Origin: Bremerella sp. JC817
GTDB taxonomy: Bacteria > Planctomycetota > Planctomycetia > Pirellulales > Pirellulaceae
Length of the DNA: 64,000 nt
Direction: 5' to 3'
Assembly: GCF_040718835.1 (NCBI RefSeq)
Contig: NZ_JBFEFG010000280.1
Coordinates: 372,001-436,000, forward strand
Position numbers and translations under genes: made by a program. The notes below the pieces were generated by a model, which saw nothing but the letters and a program-made list of their open reading frames with translations, had not been told where the DNA came from and ran no database searches. Within the stretch, counting starts at the first letter, position 1, and each line of letters starts with the position of its first letter. Of this stretch, positions 35,587 through 44,987 are shown piece by piece.

Positions 35587-35781
35587 CGACTTCTTCCAAC
35601 AGGAATGGCATACGTCGAGCGGGAAAAGCCGGATTATACGCCTCATAGAAAATGAGGGTCAACCAGAGGGGGATTGCCAAATCGTCACACATGTGCATGA
35701 AGACGCCCTAATTTCACTCGGAAAAACGGGGGGAAGTGCATGCACTCCGCGATATTTGCCAATCGAGCCAAAGATCGCCCA

Positions 35782-35812
35782 AAACGCGAACGTTCTGACT
35801 TGGTTCGCGTTT
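35782..35812 (-). terminator. Terminator-like hairpin after the lipoprotein gene
   Basis: AAACGCGAAC (35782-35791) pairs perfectly with GTTCGCGTTT (35803-35812). It lies 80 bases beyond the stop of the leftward lipoprotein gene; on the minus strand a short T tract follows. Reads as its terminator. Confidence 0.5.
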
Positions 35813-35893
35813 CGTTAAGCGGTTTGCAAATCGTGCCGACCTCATGCCCCAATCGAGTGTACGACCTCTTGGTGATAGGTCAGCCGTGGCGGA

Positions 35894-36340
35894 CTAGCGT
35901 CGTTTCGACTTCTTGCTGACTGGCACCTCGAAGTCGAGCGTGGTCGTCTCCGCCGAGATCGTTTCGGTGACCACGTATTCAGGAAAGAGGGGATGCCCTG
36001 GGAACTCGCGATCGCCCCACTCGGCTTGTTCCGCTGCGGTCGGAGGCACCGTATCGAAGCCGGTAATCTTGATCGAATAGCTGCCGGCAATGGGTGCCTT
36101 CAGACGCTCGGTCTTGTATTTTCCGTCACGGATCAAAGCAAAGCCGGTCGGTGCTTCGATCCCCATCGAGGCCTGCGGCACAAACCAGATCGCCCCTTTG
36201 GGAACCGGTTGTCCGTCGTACTGCACGCTTCCTTCCACGATGACGCGCGAGAAGGCATCGTGCGAACCACAGCCCAGCAAAGTGGGAGCCGCGGCAATCA
36301 ACAGCAGGACCATGGCAGTCCCCAATCGTTTCGTAGCCAC
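35894..36340 (-). CDS. Predicted lipoprotein with carboxypeptidase-regulatory-like fold
   Basis: 148 residues from GTG 36340 (AAAGGAA six bases upstream). Signal peptide with lipobox LLGC at about residues 21-24. The mature part starts with IVEGSVQYDGQPVPKGAIWFVP, typical of planctomycete beta-sandwich (carboxypeptidase-like regulatory/transthyretin-like) lipoproteins that accompany DUF1559 genes. It ends with a basic tail. It sits 20 bases downstream of the DUF1559 gene, a common planctomycete pairing. Cell envelope location; function unknown. Confidence 0.75.
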   Translation of the reverse strand: MATKRLGTAMVLLLIAAAPTLLGCGSHDAFSRVIVEGSVQYDGQPVPKGAIWFVPQASMGIEAPTGFALIRDGKYKTERLKAPIAGSYSIKITGFDTVPPTAAEQAEWGDREFPGHPLFPEYVVTETISAETTTLDFEVPVSKKSKRR

Positions 36341-36360
36341 GAGGAATTCCTTTCGATCGT

Positions 36361-37314
36361 TTACTGATTCAATCCGCCCAGGGGAGCTCCGTCGTTGCGG
36401 ACACCACACTGCTGATAGATCGGAAGGTTCATCGTTTCACTCACCCACGGCACCGAGCCATCGGCATACAGAAACTGCGCGCCGCCTGGGTGCTGACTGC
36501 CGAAGGTCGATTGCCACACGGCATGATCGTGCCAGCCGGCTGCCAGCAAGTCGGCCGCGCGGTTGATGGGGTTCTCAGTCGCGGCAACGTTATTCAGATA
36601 GCCATTGCTGCCGTTATGCGTCCGGGCACCTTGGGCCCAGCCATGATGCGTTGGGCTTCCACTTCCGTAAGCCGTCTTCTGATCGACCGACTCGCCAATC
36701 ATGAAGGTGTTGGTCGTCCCGTCGGTGATGTCGCGGAAGCTGATCTTCGAATTCTGAAACAGCACGCCGTTGTCGAACACTCGATAGTTCACGCTGCCGC
36801 TCAGTTCCCAGCGTGGTGGCGTGTTGTTCACGTCGACGCCACCCATCACGCCGAAGTAGTTGTTCTTCAACTCTTCGTTGCCGTTGCGGGGAAAGCTGGG
36901 GCACTGAAACGCCTTGTTAGGCGTTCGCTGGATCGTGGCGTTGGGGGTCGTCTGGCTGATGTGCGAAGTAAAAGGGCTCTCGAAATCGAACTGGTTGTGA
37001 AGGTTGTCTTGTTCCAGGTAAGGCAGCACCAAGACGGTCCACGGCGCCATCGTCCCTTCGGGATCGTTCGCCGAACGAGGTGGGTACTGCGTGTTGGTCG
37101 TCAGGTTGCCCGAAGGGAACACCAGGAACGTGTCGTGATAGTTGTGCAGTGCCAGGCCCAACTGCTTGATGTTGTTACGACACTGCAGTCGACGGGCCGC
37201 TTCGCGTGCTTGCTGGACGGCGGGCAAAAGAAGCGCGATCAAAACCCCAATGATGGCAATGACCACTAACAGTTCCACCAACGTGAAACCGCGTCGCGAA
37301 CGAGCGATAGACAT
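36361..37314 (-). CDS. DUF1559 pseudopilin-like protein with canonical prepilin motif
   Basis: 317 residues from ATG 37314. The N-terminus SRRGFTLVELLVVIAIIGVLIALLLPAVQQAREAARRLQCRNNIKQLGLALHNYHD is the full class III prepilin signal with conserved GFTLVE cleavage context, which the copies at 15-17 kb lack. The body contains DUF1559 features including APWTVLVLPYLEQDNLHNQFDF and the C-terminal SQHPGGAQFLYADGSV. Likely a processed surface or pilus-like protein. Paired with the lipoprotein gene 20 bases downstream. Confidence 0.92.
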   Translation of the reverse strand: MSIARSRRGFTLVELLVVIAIIGVLIALLLPAVQQAREAARRLQCRNNIKQLGLALHNYHDTFLVFPSGNLTTNTQYPPRSANDPEGTMAPWTVLVLPYLEQDNLHNQFDFESPFTSHISQTTPNATIQRTPNKAFQCPSFPRNGNEELKNNYFGVMGGVDVNNTPPRWELSGSVNYRVFDNGVLFQNSKISFRDITDGTTNTFMIGESVDQKTAYGSGSPTHHGWAQGARTHNGSNGYLNNVAATENPINRAADLLAAGWHDHAVWQSTFGSQHPGGAQFLYADGSVPWVSETMNLPIYQQCGVRNDGAPLGGLNQ

Positions 37315-37549
37315 AGAATCTGTTCCTGCCGGGCGTGACCAGGTCCAAGGACGGACTGGCGCAAACGCTGACCTTGTCGGGTCGAGATGTGGGATGGGTG
37401 AACTCAGGAGGGACTGCCGCGCATGAAAAAAGCTGGACAATGATCGTCCAGCCTTTCGATTTAGCATACCTATGAGGGGTGCCGCCGTAAACCCATTTGC
37501 CTAAGTTGCCAAAAATAGTTGGCAGCAAGGCTGTATGCGGGCGTCTTGT

Positions 37550-38935
37550 TTAGACGAGGCCTCGTTGCCCGGCCAGTTCTTCCAGCCCCAGACGCTTCAT
37601 CTTCTTATAGAGCGTGGTGCGATTGATCCCGAGTTGATCGGCGGTTTCATTACGATTCCAGCCATTCGACTCCAGGACTTCACGGATGATCTGACGTTCC
37701 GGACCTTCCAGCGCTTCCTTCAACGTCGTACCGGTACGATGACTGACCGAAACGGGGGCTCCGGACGCAATCGACGTTGGAAGATCGTCTGGGGTGATCT
37801 CGTCGTTCTTGCTGAGCAGGACGGCACGTTCGATCACGTTCTGAAGTTCACGCACGTTGCCAGGCCAGCGATAACGCTGCAGCGCGGCAACTGCTTCGGT
37901 CGAGAAGCCATGCACGCGGCGTCCAGTGTCCTGGCAAACTTCAGCCAGAAAGTGATCGGCCAGGCGTGGAATGTCCGAGATACGTTCACGCAGCGGAGGA
38001 AGTTCCAGGTTGATCACATTCACGCGGTAGTACAGGTCCTGGCGAAAATCGCCGCGATCGACCAGTTGGGCCAGGTCTTCGTTGGTGGCCAGCACCACGC
38101 GCGTATCGACGGTTTCCGTCTCGGTTCCACCGACGGGCTCGAACTGCAGCTCTTGCAGCACGCGAAGCAGTTTGACCTGCATGCTCAGCGGCGCGGTGGC
38201 AATTTCGTCGAGGAAGATCGTGCCGCGATCGGCTGCTTTGAACTTGCCAACTTTGTTGCCGGTGGCACCGGTGAACGAGCCAGCAACGTGACCGAACAGT
38301 TCGCTTTCCAGCAGGTTTTCAGGCAGGGCACCGCAAGCGACTTCAATGAAGGGTTGGTCGCGGCGATTGCTGCGACGATGAATGGCACGAGCCAGAAGCG
38401 ACTTACCAGTACCACTTTCACCGGTGATCAAGACGGTCGCACGTGTGTCGGCAACACTGTCCACCATGTCGAAAATGCGCAACATGCGGTGGTCATGACC
38501 AATAATATTTTCCAGGCCGAATCGCAGGTCGAGCTGCTGCTTTAATTGCTGATTTTCCTGCATCACCTTGCGCTGCGAGAGGGCTCGTTCGATGGCCATC
38601 TCAAGCTCTTCGTCGATCAATGGTTTGGTCAACAGATCAAACGCGCCAGCCCGAAGCGCTTCGATTCCGGTTTCGACCGTGGCGTAACCGGTGATCATGA
38701 TCACGGTAGTGCCAGGATGGCTCATGCGGCAGCGACGCAGGACATCGAATCCATCTTCGTCTCCCAGGCGAATATCGGCCAACACTAGGTCGTACGAGCG
38801 GCTATCGAGCAGGGCGTAGGCCTGATTCAGGTTCGCAGCCTGATCGACGTTGTAACCGATTTCTCGCAGCCAACTTCCCATCGATTCCAGTACGTGGCGG
38901 TCGTCGTCGATTAGTAGCAGTTGGGCTTGGTTCAT
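37550..38935 (-). CDS. NtrC-family sigma-54-dependent response regulator
   Basis: 461 residues: receiver domain (1-120, phosphoacceptor Asp54 in LADIRLGDEDGFD), AAA+ domain with Walker A GESGTGKS (172-179), Walker B FLDEIA (about 241-246) and C-terminal Fis-type HTH (NRNETADQLGINRTTLYKKMKRLGLEEL). The sigma-54 contact loop, GAFTGA in most members, reads GSFTGA (219-224), an Ala-to-Ser change at the second position. A cytoplasmic transcription activator; its sensor kinase is not adjacent. Divergent from the NarL-type gene by 495 bases. Confidence 0.9.
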   Translation of the reverse strand: MNQAQLLLIDDDRHVLESMGSWLREIGYNVDQAANLNQAYALLDSRSYDLVLADIRLGDEDGFDVLRRCRMSHPGTTVIMITGYATVETGIEALRAGAFDLLTKPLIDEELEMAIERALSQRKVMQENQQLKQQLDLRFGLENIIGHDHRMLRIFDMVDSVADTRATVLITGESGTGKSLLARAIHRRSNRRDQPFIEVACGALPENLLESELFGHVAGSFTGATGNKVGKFKAADRGTIFLDEIATAPLSMQVKLLRVLQELQFEPVGGTETETVDTRVVLATNEDLAQLVDRGDFRQDLYYRVNVINLELPPLRERISDIPRLADHFLAEVCQDTGRRVHGFSTEAVAALQRYRWPGNVRELQNVIERAVLLSKNDEITPDDLPTSIASGAPVSVSHRTGTTLKEALEGPERQIIREVLESNGWNRNETADQLGINRTTLYKKMKRLGLEELAGQRGLV

Positions 38936-39430
38936 AGCTGGGATATCCAGGGATTCTTGGCGACAGTTCTCTCAATTTGCGCGGGCATTCCACCCACGGC
39001 ATCGTCGATGTGGCTAATTGTCCGCATCTACAGGTTTATCTAGGTCACGTATTTACCCAAGTCAACGTAATGTGGCGTTTTGTCCACATACTTAAGCGAG
39101 CCCACCTAGCCGGATCACGGGAACCCGCAACTTCGGTTGGGCAGCAGAATTCCCCCTAAAGAAGGCCCAAACCCCGGAAAATACTCCCAGTAGCGGGTGC
39201 GGAACATCGCAAAAACGGGGACGTTGGTGGGTTACCACACTGGAAATGGTCCCTGAGGGGGTTAATATGGCTTTAAAGCGGCACCTATTGACGCAAGGTC
39301 ATCAAGGATAGGCAGTTAGTGAGATTTTCGGCGTTTCCTAAAAAGTACGTCGTACTCATGATTGGGTGGGGGATACTGCACCTGAATGACCACTGACAAC
39401 ATCCATGCCTGATTGATTTGAGAGGTCTCT
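38936..39430. other. Divergent intergenic region between two regulators
   Basis: About 495 bases between two response regulator genes transcribed away from each other. A TGTGG/CCACA pair lies near 39070-39090. No sigma-54 -24/-12 element was convincingly seen and no gene is supported. Confidence 0.4.
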
Positions 39431-40063
39431 ATGTCCATTAACGTGTTGGTTGTCGACGACCACGAAGTCGTGCGCAGCGGTCTGGCAAGCCTGTTCCGCG
39501 GCACTGATATCCAAGTGGTTGGCGAAGCTGTCGACGGAAATGAAGCCGTTGAAAAAACACTCCAGCACAAGCCTGACGTCGTCCTGATGGATATCCGCAT
39601 GCCGGAAATGGACGGCTTGGCAGCGCTCGAAAAGCTGCAGTCGGACGCCCCGGGTACCCCGGTCGTCATGCTCAGCACCTATGACAACCCTACCTATGTT
39701 GCTCGCGGCGTAGCACTGGGCGCGGTCGATTACGTTCTGAAGGGTTCGCCCCGTGAACTGATCGTCGAAGCAATCCAGAATGCAGCCACCGGCGGCAAGC
39801 AGCCTGAAGGGGGCATCATGTCCCGCGTGAAGGGCACCATGGCCAAGCGCCACGACGCCAAGAACAGCGAATTCCCGCTTACCAATCGGGAAATGCAGGT
39901 TCTGCGTCACCTGGCTCTGGGTCTTAGCAATCGTGAAATCGGTCGTTCGCTGAGCATCAGCATCGAAACGGTCAAGGAACACGTGCAGAACATCCTTCGC
40001 AAGATCGACGTCACCGACCGCACCCAGGCCGCTGTCTGGGCTGTCCGTCAAGGCTTGGTCTAG
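39431..40063 (+). CDS. NarL/FixJ-family response regulator
   Basis: 210 residues: receiver with DDHEVVRSGL, VVLMDIRMPEMDGL (phosphoacceptor Asp about 54) and the conserved Lys in YVLKGSP; then LuxR-type HTH (PLTNREMQVLRHLALGLSNREIGRSLSISIETVKEHVQNILRKIDVTDRTQAAVWAVRQGLV). GAGAGGT precedes the ATG. The cognate histidine kinase is not adjacent. Cytoplasmic DNA-binding regulator. Confidence 0.93.
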   Translation: MSINVLVVDDHEVVRSGLASLFRGTDIQVVGEAVDGNEAVEKTLQHKPDVVLMDIRMPEMDGLAALEKLQSDAPGTPVVMLSTYDNPTYVARGVALGAVDYVLKGSPRELIVEAIQNAATGGKQPEGGIMSRVKGTMAKRHDAKNSEFPLTNREMQVLRHLALGLSNREIGRSLSISIETVKEHVQNILRKIDVTDRTQAAVWAVRQGLV

Positions 40064-40110
40064 GCCCGCTTCAGAATCTCCCCACCTAGCAACGCTTCGT
40101 TCCAAAATCG

Positions 40111-40145
40111 AAAACCCTGCTCGACCTCTGTTGAGCAGGGTTTTT
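40111..40145 (+). terminator. Rho-independent terminator
   Basis: AAAACCCTGCTC (40111-40122) pairs with GAGCAGGGTTTT around 40133-40144 with a T run. It ends the NarL-type regulator transcript. Confidence 0.88.
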
Positions 40146-40230
40146 CATGCGCGGTCACAAAACGTTGGCGGTTGGCTATCAATCGCGATACCTTCGGAGG
40201 GAACCTTCCTCGTTCCCTGCCAGGCCCACC

Positions 40231-41421
40231 ATGCGTTTATCCCTTCATCTACCTCAGTTGCTACTGTGCCTCCTCGTGGTCGTTCCCGCCGCCAACGCGC
40301 AGTGGCGACGACACACGATCGACAACACATCTCAAGGCGCCGACGGCGTTCGGCTGCACGACATCAACCAGGATGGCCTGTTCGACCTATGCGTTGGTTG
40401 GGAGGAAGGCGGGATCGTGCGGATCTATCTTCACCCCGGAAAGGCGCAGGTTCGCAAGCCATGGCCTGCGGCTACCATCAGCAAAGTGTCCAGCCCAGAA
40501 GATGCAGTCTTTCTTGATTTAAATCAGGATGGAGCGGTCGATGTGGTCTCGGCATGTGAGGGAAAAGAACGCAATTTATTCGTACATTGGGCTCCCACAA
40601 ACATTGATGATCTTTTGAAACCAGAAGCCTGGCGAACGGAAGTTTTCCCTGGAAATCCGAAGCGTTTGATGTGGATGTTCACGTTGCCATGGCCCAACGC
40701 CAACGGTGGCGTCGACCTGGTTGCCGGATCGAAGGGACGAGGCGCCGAGGTCGGCATCTTTGCGCAACAAATGCCAGAGCTTGCCTGGAAGTGGCAACCG
40801 ATTGCGCCGGCCGCGTGGATCATGTCGCTCGTTTCAGAAGACATCAACCTTGATGGCAAGCCCGACCTCGTCTACAGCGATCGCAAAGGGAAAGATCGCG
40901 GCATCTATTGGGTCGATATGGCCGATCTCAATCAGCCAGGCAAGCCGCAACTGCTGGGTGGCGTCGACCACGAAGTGATGTTCCTCGACATCGCCGACAT
41001 CGATCAGGATGGGCACCGCGACATTGTGGCAGCGACGCATGATGCCGGCTTGCTACTGCTTCACCGGAGAGGTGATGCCGCAGTGTTCGAGCCGATCGAG
41101 ATCCCGCTTCCAGGTCGCAGTGGGACCGGCAAGTCGGTCAAAGTCGGCGACATGGACGGAGACGGTCAGGCCGACCTGGTCTTCAGTTGCGAGAACGCCA
41201 ACGGCAAGCGTGGCATCGGCTGGCTGACGACACCGAGCAAAAGCCGCCAAGACCTGACTACCGCACGCTGGAGCCTGAGCGACATCAGTGGCACAACGGA
41301 AGGCATCAAGTTCGATCTGCTGCAACTGGTCGATCTCGATCAGGATGGCGACCTGGACGTGCTCACGTGCGAAGAACGCGATAACCTGGGCGTGATCTGG
41401 TACGAGAACCCCAGCCGTTAA
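40231..41421 (+). CDS. Secreted FG-GAP/VCBS repeat protein
   Basis: 396 residues from ATG 40231. Signal peptide (LSLHLPQLLLCLLVVVPAANA) then repeated calcium-binding loops of the form DINQDGLFD, DLNQDGAVD, DINLDGKPD, DIDQDGHRD, DMDGDGQAD and DLDQDGDLD, the FG-GAP/VCBS beta-propeller pattern. Extracellular or periplasmic; likely seven blades. The stop overlaps the stop of the convergent lpt-like gene by four bases. Confidence 0.85.
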   Translation: MRLSLHLPQLLLCLLVVVPAANAQWRRHTIDNTSQGADGVRLHDINQDGLFDLCVGWEEGGIVRIYLHPGKAQVRKPWPAATISKVSSPEDAVFLDLNQDGAVDVVSACEGKERNLFVHWAPTNIDDLLKPEAWRTEVFPGNPKRLMWMFTLPWPNANGGVDLVAGSKGRGAEVGIFAQQMPELAWKWQPIAPAAWIMSLVSEDINLDGKPDLVYSDRKGKDRGIYWVDMADLNQPGKPQLLGGVDHEVMFLDIADIDQDGHRDIVAATHDAGLLLLHRRGDAAVFEPIEIPLPGRSGTGKSVKVGDMDGDGQADLVFSCENANGKRGIGWLTTPSKSRQDLTTARWSLSDISGTTEGIKFDLLQLVDLDQDGDLDVLTCEERDNLGVIWYENPSR

Positions 41422-44400
41422 CGCAGCCCAGGGATCTTAGGAATGTTGACGTCGCTGGGCTTGATGTTAGAAACATCGATCGACTTACCGTCGTCAATCT
41501 GGAACTTACGCGTCTCGGGCCAGTACTGGATCTTGCCGGCGGTCAGCGTCTGGCGAGTTCCGCCGATCCGTTGCTGGTGAATCAACTGCGCCGCGTTGCG
41601 ACCATTGCCGCTGAGGGTCAGCAAGTGCTTGGCAGTCGCATAGCTGATGCGATCTGCCCAGGCACTGAACATCTTCCCTTGTACTTCGCTGTTGCCCATT
41701 GCCAAGATTTCAGCACCACCCAGCTCGGAAGCATCCGGATGCTGGACGACTGTCAATTGATCGCAACGAAGGGTCACGTCGTTGGGGTTCATGTTCGCCA
41801 GGGTCTTTGCTTCGATCTCTTCGTCCCACGACTTGACCGGGCCGTAGTAGGCTCGATCGACTTTGTGGAAGGTCGCCTCTTTGCGATGCGTGTTGCCGCT
41901 GATGTGGCTGACGAAGTCGACTCGCAGGAAGGTCAAAGCCTTTTCGTTAGCAGGCTGAATCGGAGTTGGCTGTCCAGGGATCTGCCCCGAGAACGAGCCC
42001 ACCATCACCGACTTAGCCGTGCCAGGGCCTTGAGCATGGATGTTTCCGTTGACCTGATCGACGGTCAGTGTCTTACCTTCAAACTGGTCGACCGACTTCA
42101 CGATGCCTGCCTCGACGTTCCGGCTGTAAACCTTCACACCTCCGGTGCAGTCGACCCGTTTCGCACTGAGGGTCTTGTTCCTGGAAGTGTCAGTGAAGCT
42201 GATCGGATGACTCAGCGTGATCGCCAGGCGAGCGGTCGTCAGGTGACTTTGACGTCCCTGGATTTTCACGGCTCGGTCGAACGTGATTTGATCGTGAACC
42301 GCTTCGAGCCCACCCTGCCATTGAACATTGAAGTACTCTGGCACTGCCAGCTTGCGTCCCTGGAAGTCGCGATCGAGCGGGAAGACCAGGTCGCCAGGGC
42401 CTTCCGACCAGACACGACCTTGCAGTTGATTCACCCGCAGTTGGCCGCTACGCAGCACCAGCCCGCGTCCTGAGACCGTCGCAGGTTCGCCGGTGACGTG
42501 GATCTCGGCGTTCTCGTCGGAAGCATGTAGCAACTGAACGACATTGCCACGCACCATGAAGGGATCGACGAGTTCTTCCCCTTCCGGCATTTCCGCCAAC
42601 TGCACCTGACCGGTGATCTGAGCCGAGTCGAGGTGCGACTTCTTTCCGTCGAAGCGAACGACCAGTTGGATCACTTCACCAGCGAGGCGATAGCGCGAAG
42701 GCTTTTCGTTTGGTTTGCTTTGTCCCGGGGCCAAAGGCTGCTGCAGCGAAGCCGGCGGGCCCATCGTTCCGGAAAGGGTAGGGGAGGTTGCGTCGGCTTG
42801 GAATCGCCCTGGCTCGTTGGCCGGGGCCGCTTGAGGATCGTCGAATTCAAACCAGGTTTTGATTTCGTTCGTTCGTCCGACAAGCTGCGGTGTATCGATC
42901 GAAATCCGACCGATACCATGCAGGCGGCTCGGCAACAGTTTTTGACGATTGGTTCCGACTGGAGTGACATCCTGCAGGTAGACGAAAAGCTGATCCCCTT
43001 CGATCTGCCCTTTGCCATTCATCGAAACCTGAGCGTTTCCTTCCACCGCGACGGCATACTCGCTATTTTGCGGCTCGAGGCGAAATTGCTTTTGCCAAGA
43101 GAGGCGGCTGACTTCGCTGGGATCGTTGTCGTTCATCTGACCGGTGAAGAAGCCAGGTCCTGCCGACCAGACGCGTCCCAGGTGGCTGGTCTTCTCGGCT
43201 AGTTCGTACATCAAGTGAGGCGATTCGCAGCGGTATTGATCTTTGGAAAGCACCGCGACCGGGTTACCTACTACTTCAATCCGCTTCTTCGTCAGGTCGT
43301 AGATCAGCTGCTTCCCTTCCGCCGCGGCGTTCACACTGGTCGCGTTCAACTTGAAGGGATTGCCAACCGCCACCAGACGCTGCATCTTCAGCTTCGCAGC
43401 GGCAGGCTCCGCCGCAGGATCTTGGGGAGCCTCGGCTGGCGGCGCCGATTCGTCACGCTGGAAGTAGACCTCCAAAAGATCGGCATCGAGCTGATCGTTC
43501 ACGCCCGCAGCTACCAGGCGGCGAACCTGGACTTTGTCGCGGAACGTGGCGACACGATGCTTGCCGTCAAACTGGAACGGTCCACGGCACATGATCTCGA
43601 CGGGGGCCGAAGCATACATCTTGTTGTTCGGTTTGTGTTGTACGCCTGGCATTTCGGCCGCATCCCCCAGCAAGCCGCGACCTTCCGTCGAGAGAATAAT
43701 GCGATCGACCTCGACCAGTTCGAGCACCGACAAGGCCGAGATATTTGGGCCTTTCTTCTGGGCCTGCTTCGGGCCTTCCTCGAACTGGGCGATCAGATGC
43801 CGGCCTTGCCCCTGATGTTTGCCCATCAGGAACTGCACGTCCTTCTTTGTTTCGATACGATCGGAAGCGAGTGTCACGTCCGAGGTGATCACGTCGAGTG
43901 GCTCGTGCTGGCCGTTCAAGCTTTTACGGGTGATCGTCACGTTGCCCAATAGTTGTCCACCGACCAGGTCACCGATCTTGCCGAATGCCAGATTCAGTTC
44001 CGAGAACTGCAGCAGCGCTTCGTCGGCGTTCAAGATAATTACCGGACGGTCCCACTTCTCCGATTCCTCTTCGCTCTCGAAGGCGATGATCGTCAGCGGC
44101 TTCAGCTTCAGCAGATTTGATTTCTGGCTCGGGTCGATCTGGTTTTCAACCTCGTGAAAGTCCTTCATCAGGAGCATCACGTTGTTGCTTTCCAGAACCT
44201 TGGTTGGGCCAAGTTGCCATCCGCGAGGTGGGAAGAACTGGGCCAGCTTCTGCTTTTGTTGACCGAGAAACTCGGCCGAGGTAAACGTGCTGGCTTTGTT
44301 TTCGTTCTCTTTGATGGTGGGCTCGATCATCGGAATGACAATCGACTCGTAGGCGACGGTGATGGCGATCATCACACCAAACACGACCGCAACACGCACC

Positions 44401-44465
44401 GCTTGTCCGGTGAATGTGGGTGGGCGCCAGGCAACTTCCTGTTTGGCGGTCGTCAACGTTTGCAT
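41418..44465 (-). CDS. Very large LptC/LptA-like (OstA-type) protein
   Basis: 1015 residues. One N-terminal membrane helix (VAVVFGVMIAITVAYESIVIPMI at about 24-46) and then a long extracytoplasmic chain rich in beta strands of the OstA/LptA type, with repeated segments such as LTVDQVNGNIHAQGPGTAKSVM, KIQGRQSHLTTARLAITL and TADQLTVVQHPDAS-type strands, and a final LTAGKIQYWPETRKFQIDDGKSID. Normal LptC is about 190 and LptA about 185 residues; this single chain covers a multiple of both. It is six bases downstream of kdsC, the place where lptC and lptA stand in the proteobacterial kds-lpt order. Likely LPS transport bridge. Identification is by neighbours plus fold pattern. Confidence 0.75.
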   Translation of the reverse strand: MQTLTTAKQEVAWRPPTFTGQAVRVAVVFGVMIAITVAYESIVIPMIEPTIKENENKASTFTSAEFLGQQKQKLAQFFPPRGWQLGPTKVLESNNVMLLMKDFHEVENQIDPSQKSNLLKLKPLTIIAFESEEESEKWDRPVIILNADEALLQFSELNLAFGKIGDLVGGQLLGNVTITRKSLNGQHEPLDVITSDVTLASDRIETKKDVQFLMGKHQGQGRHLIAQFEEGPKQAQKKGPNISALSVLELVEVDRIILSTEGRGLLGDAAEMPGVQHKPNNKMYASAPVEIMCRGPFQFDGKHRVATFRDKVQVRRLVAAGVNDQLDADLLEVYFQRDESAPPAEAPQDPAAEPAAAKLKMQRLVAVGNPFKLNATSVNAAAEGKQLIYDLTKKRIEVVGNPVAVLSKDQYRCESPHLMYELAEKTSHLGRVWSAGPGFFTGQMNDNDPSEVSRLSWQKQFRLEPQNSEYAVAVEGNAQVSMNGKGQIEGDQLFVYLQDVTPVGTNRQKLLPSRLHGIGRISIDTPQLVGRTNEIKTWFEFDDPQAAPANEPGRFQADATSPTLSGTMGPPASLQQPLAPGQSKPNEKPSRYRLAGEVIQLVVRFDGKKSHLDSAQITGQVQLAEMPEGEELVDPFMVRGNVVQLLHASDENAEIHVTGEPATVSGRGLVLRSGQLRVNQLQGRVWSEGPGDLVFPLDRDFQGRKLAVPEYFNVQWQGGLEAVHDQITFDRAVKIQGRQSHLTTARLAITLSHPISFTDTSRNKTLSAKRVDCTGGVKVYSRNVEAGIVKSVDQFEGKTLTVDQVNGNIHAQGPGTAKSVMVGSFSGQIPGQPTPIQPANEKALTFLRVDFVSHISGNTHRKEATFHKVDRAYYGPVKSWDEEIEAKTLANMNPNDVTLRCDQLTVVQHPDASELGGAEILAMGNSEVQGKMFSAWADRISYATAKHLLTLSGNGRNAAQLIHQQRIGGTRQTLTAGKIQYWPETRKFQIDDGKSIDVSNIKPSDVNIPKIPGLR

Positions 44466-44471
44466 CCGAGC

Positions 44472-44987
44472 TTAGAAGGTTTGAATGATGTCGTTCCAGA
44501 CTTTTTTCGCTTTCAGGATCACCTCGATCACTTCGCGAATCGCGCCTCGACCTCCGGGTGTCTTGGTCACGTAATCAGCCGCCGCTTTGACTTCGGCGGC
44601 CGCATCGGCCACGGCAATTCCCAGACCGGCCAGGCGAATTACGCCGAGGTCGATCAAGTCGTCACCGACGTAGGCCAACTGTTCTGGCTGAAGGCCATAT
44701 TGCTTCAGCACTTCTTCGGCGACCGTCGCTTTGTCGTGAATTCCCTGACGGACGACATCCATGCTGAGCTCTTGAGCCCGCAGACGCACGACCTGGGAAT
44801 TGCGACCGGTAATCAAGCCACACTTGAAACCGGCTTGTCGCCACAATCGAAAGCCGAGCCCGTCCCGAATGTGGAACTGCTTCGACTCGACTCCTTCGTT
44901 GTTCAGGATCACTCCGCCATCGGTCAGCACGCCGTCGACATCGGTCAACAGCAGCTCGATCGATTGGCATCGCTGCTCGAGATTCAT
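44472..44987 (-). CDS. kdsC: 3-deoxy-D-manno-octulosonate 8-phosphate phosphatase
   Basis: 171 residues, the usual KdsC length. HAD motif LLLTDVDGVLTDGGV (about 12-27) with the two catalytic Asp, then HIRDGLGFRLWRQAGFKCGLITGR and VGDDLIDLGVIRLAGLGIAVADA and the C-terminal PGGRGAIREVIEVIL. It dephosphorylates Kdo-8-phosphate to Kdo in LPS synthesis. It follows kdsD directly (44988) and precedes the lpt-like gene by six bases, all on the minus strand. Confidence 0.93.
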   Translation of the reverse strand: MNLEQRCQSIELLLTDVDGVLTDGGVILNNEGVESKQFHIRDGLGFRLWRQAGFKCGLITGRNSQVVRLRAQELSMDVVRQGIHDKATVAEEVLKQYGLQPEQLAYVGDDLIDLGVIRLAGLGIAVADAAAEVKAAADYVTKTPGGRGAIREVIEVILKAKKVWNDIIQTF

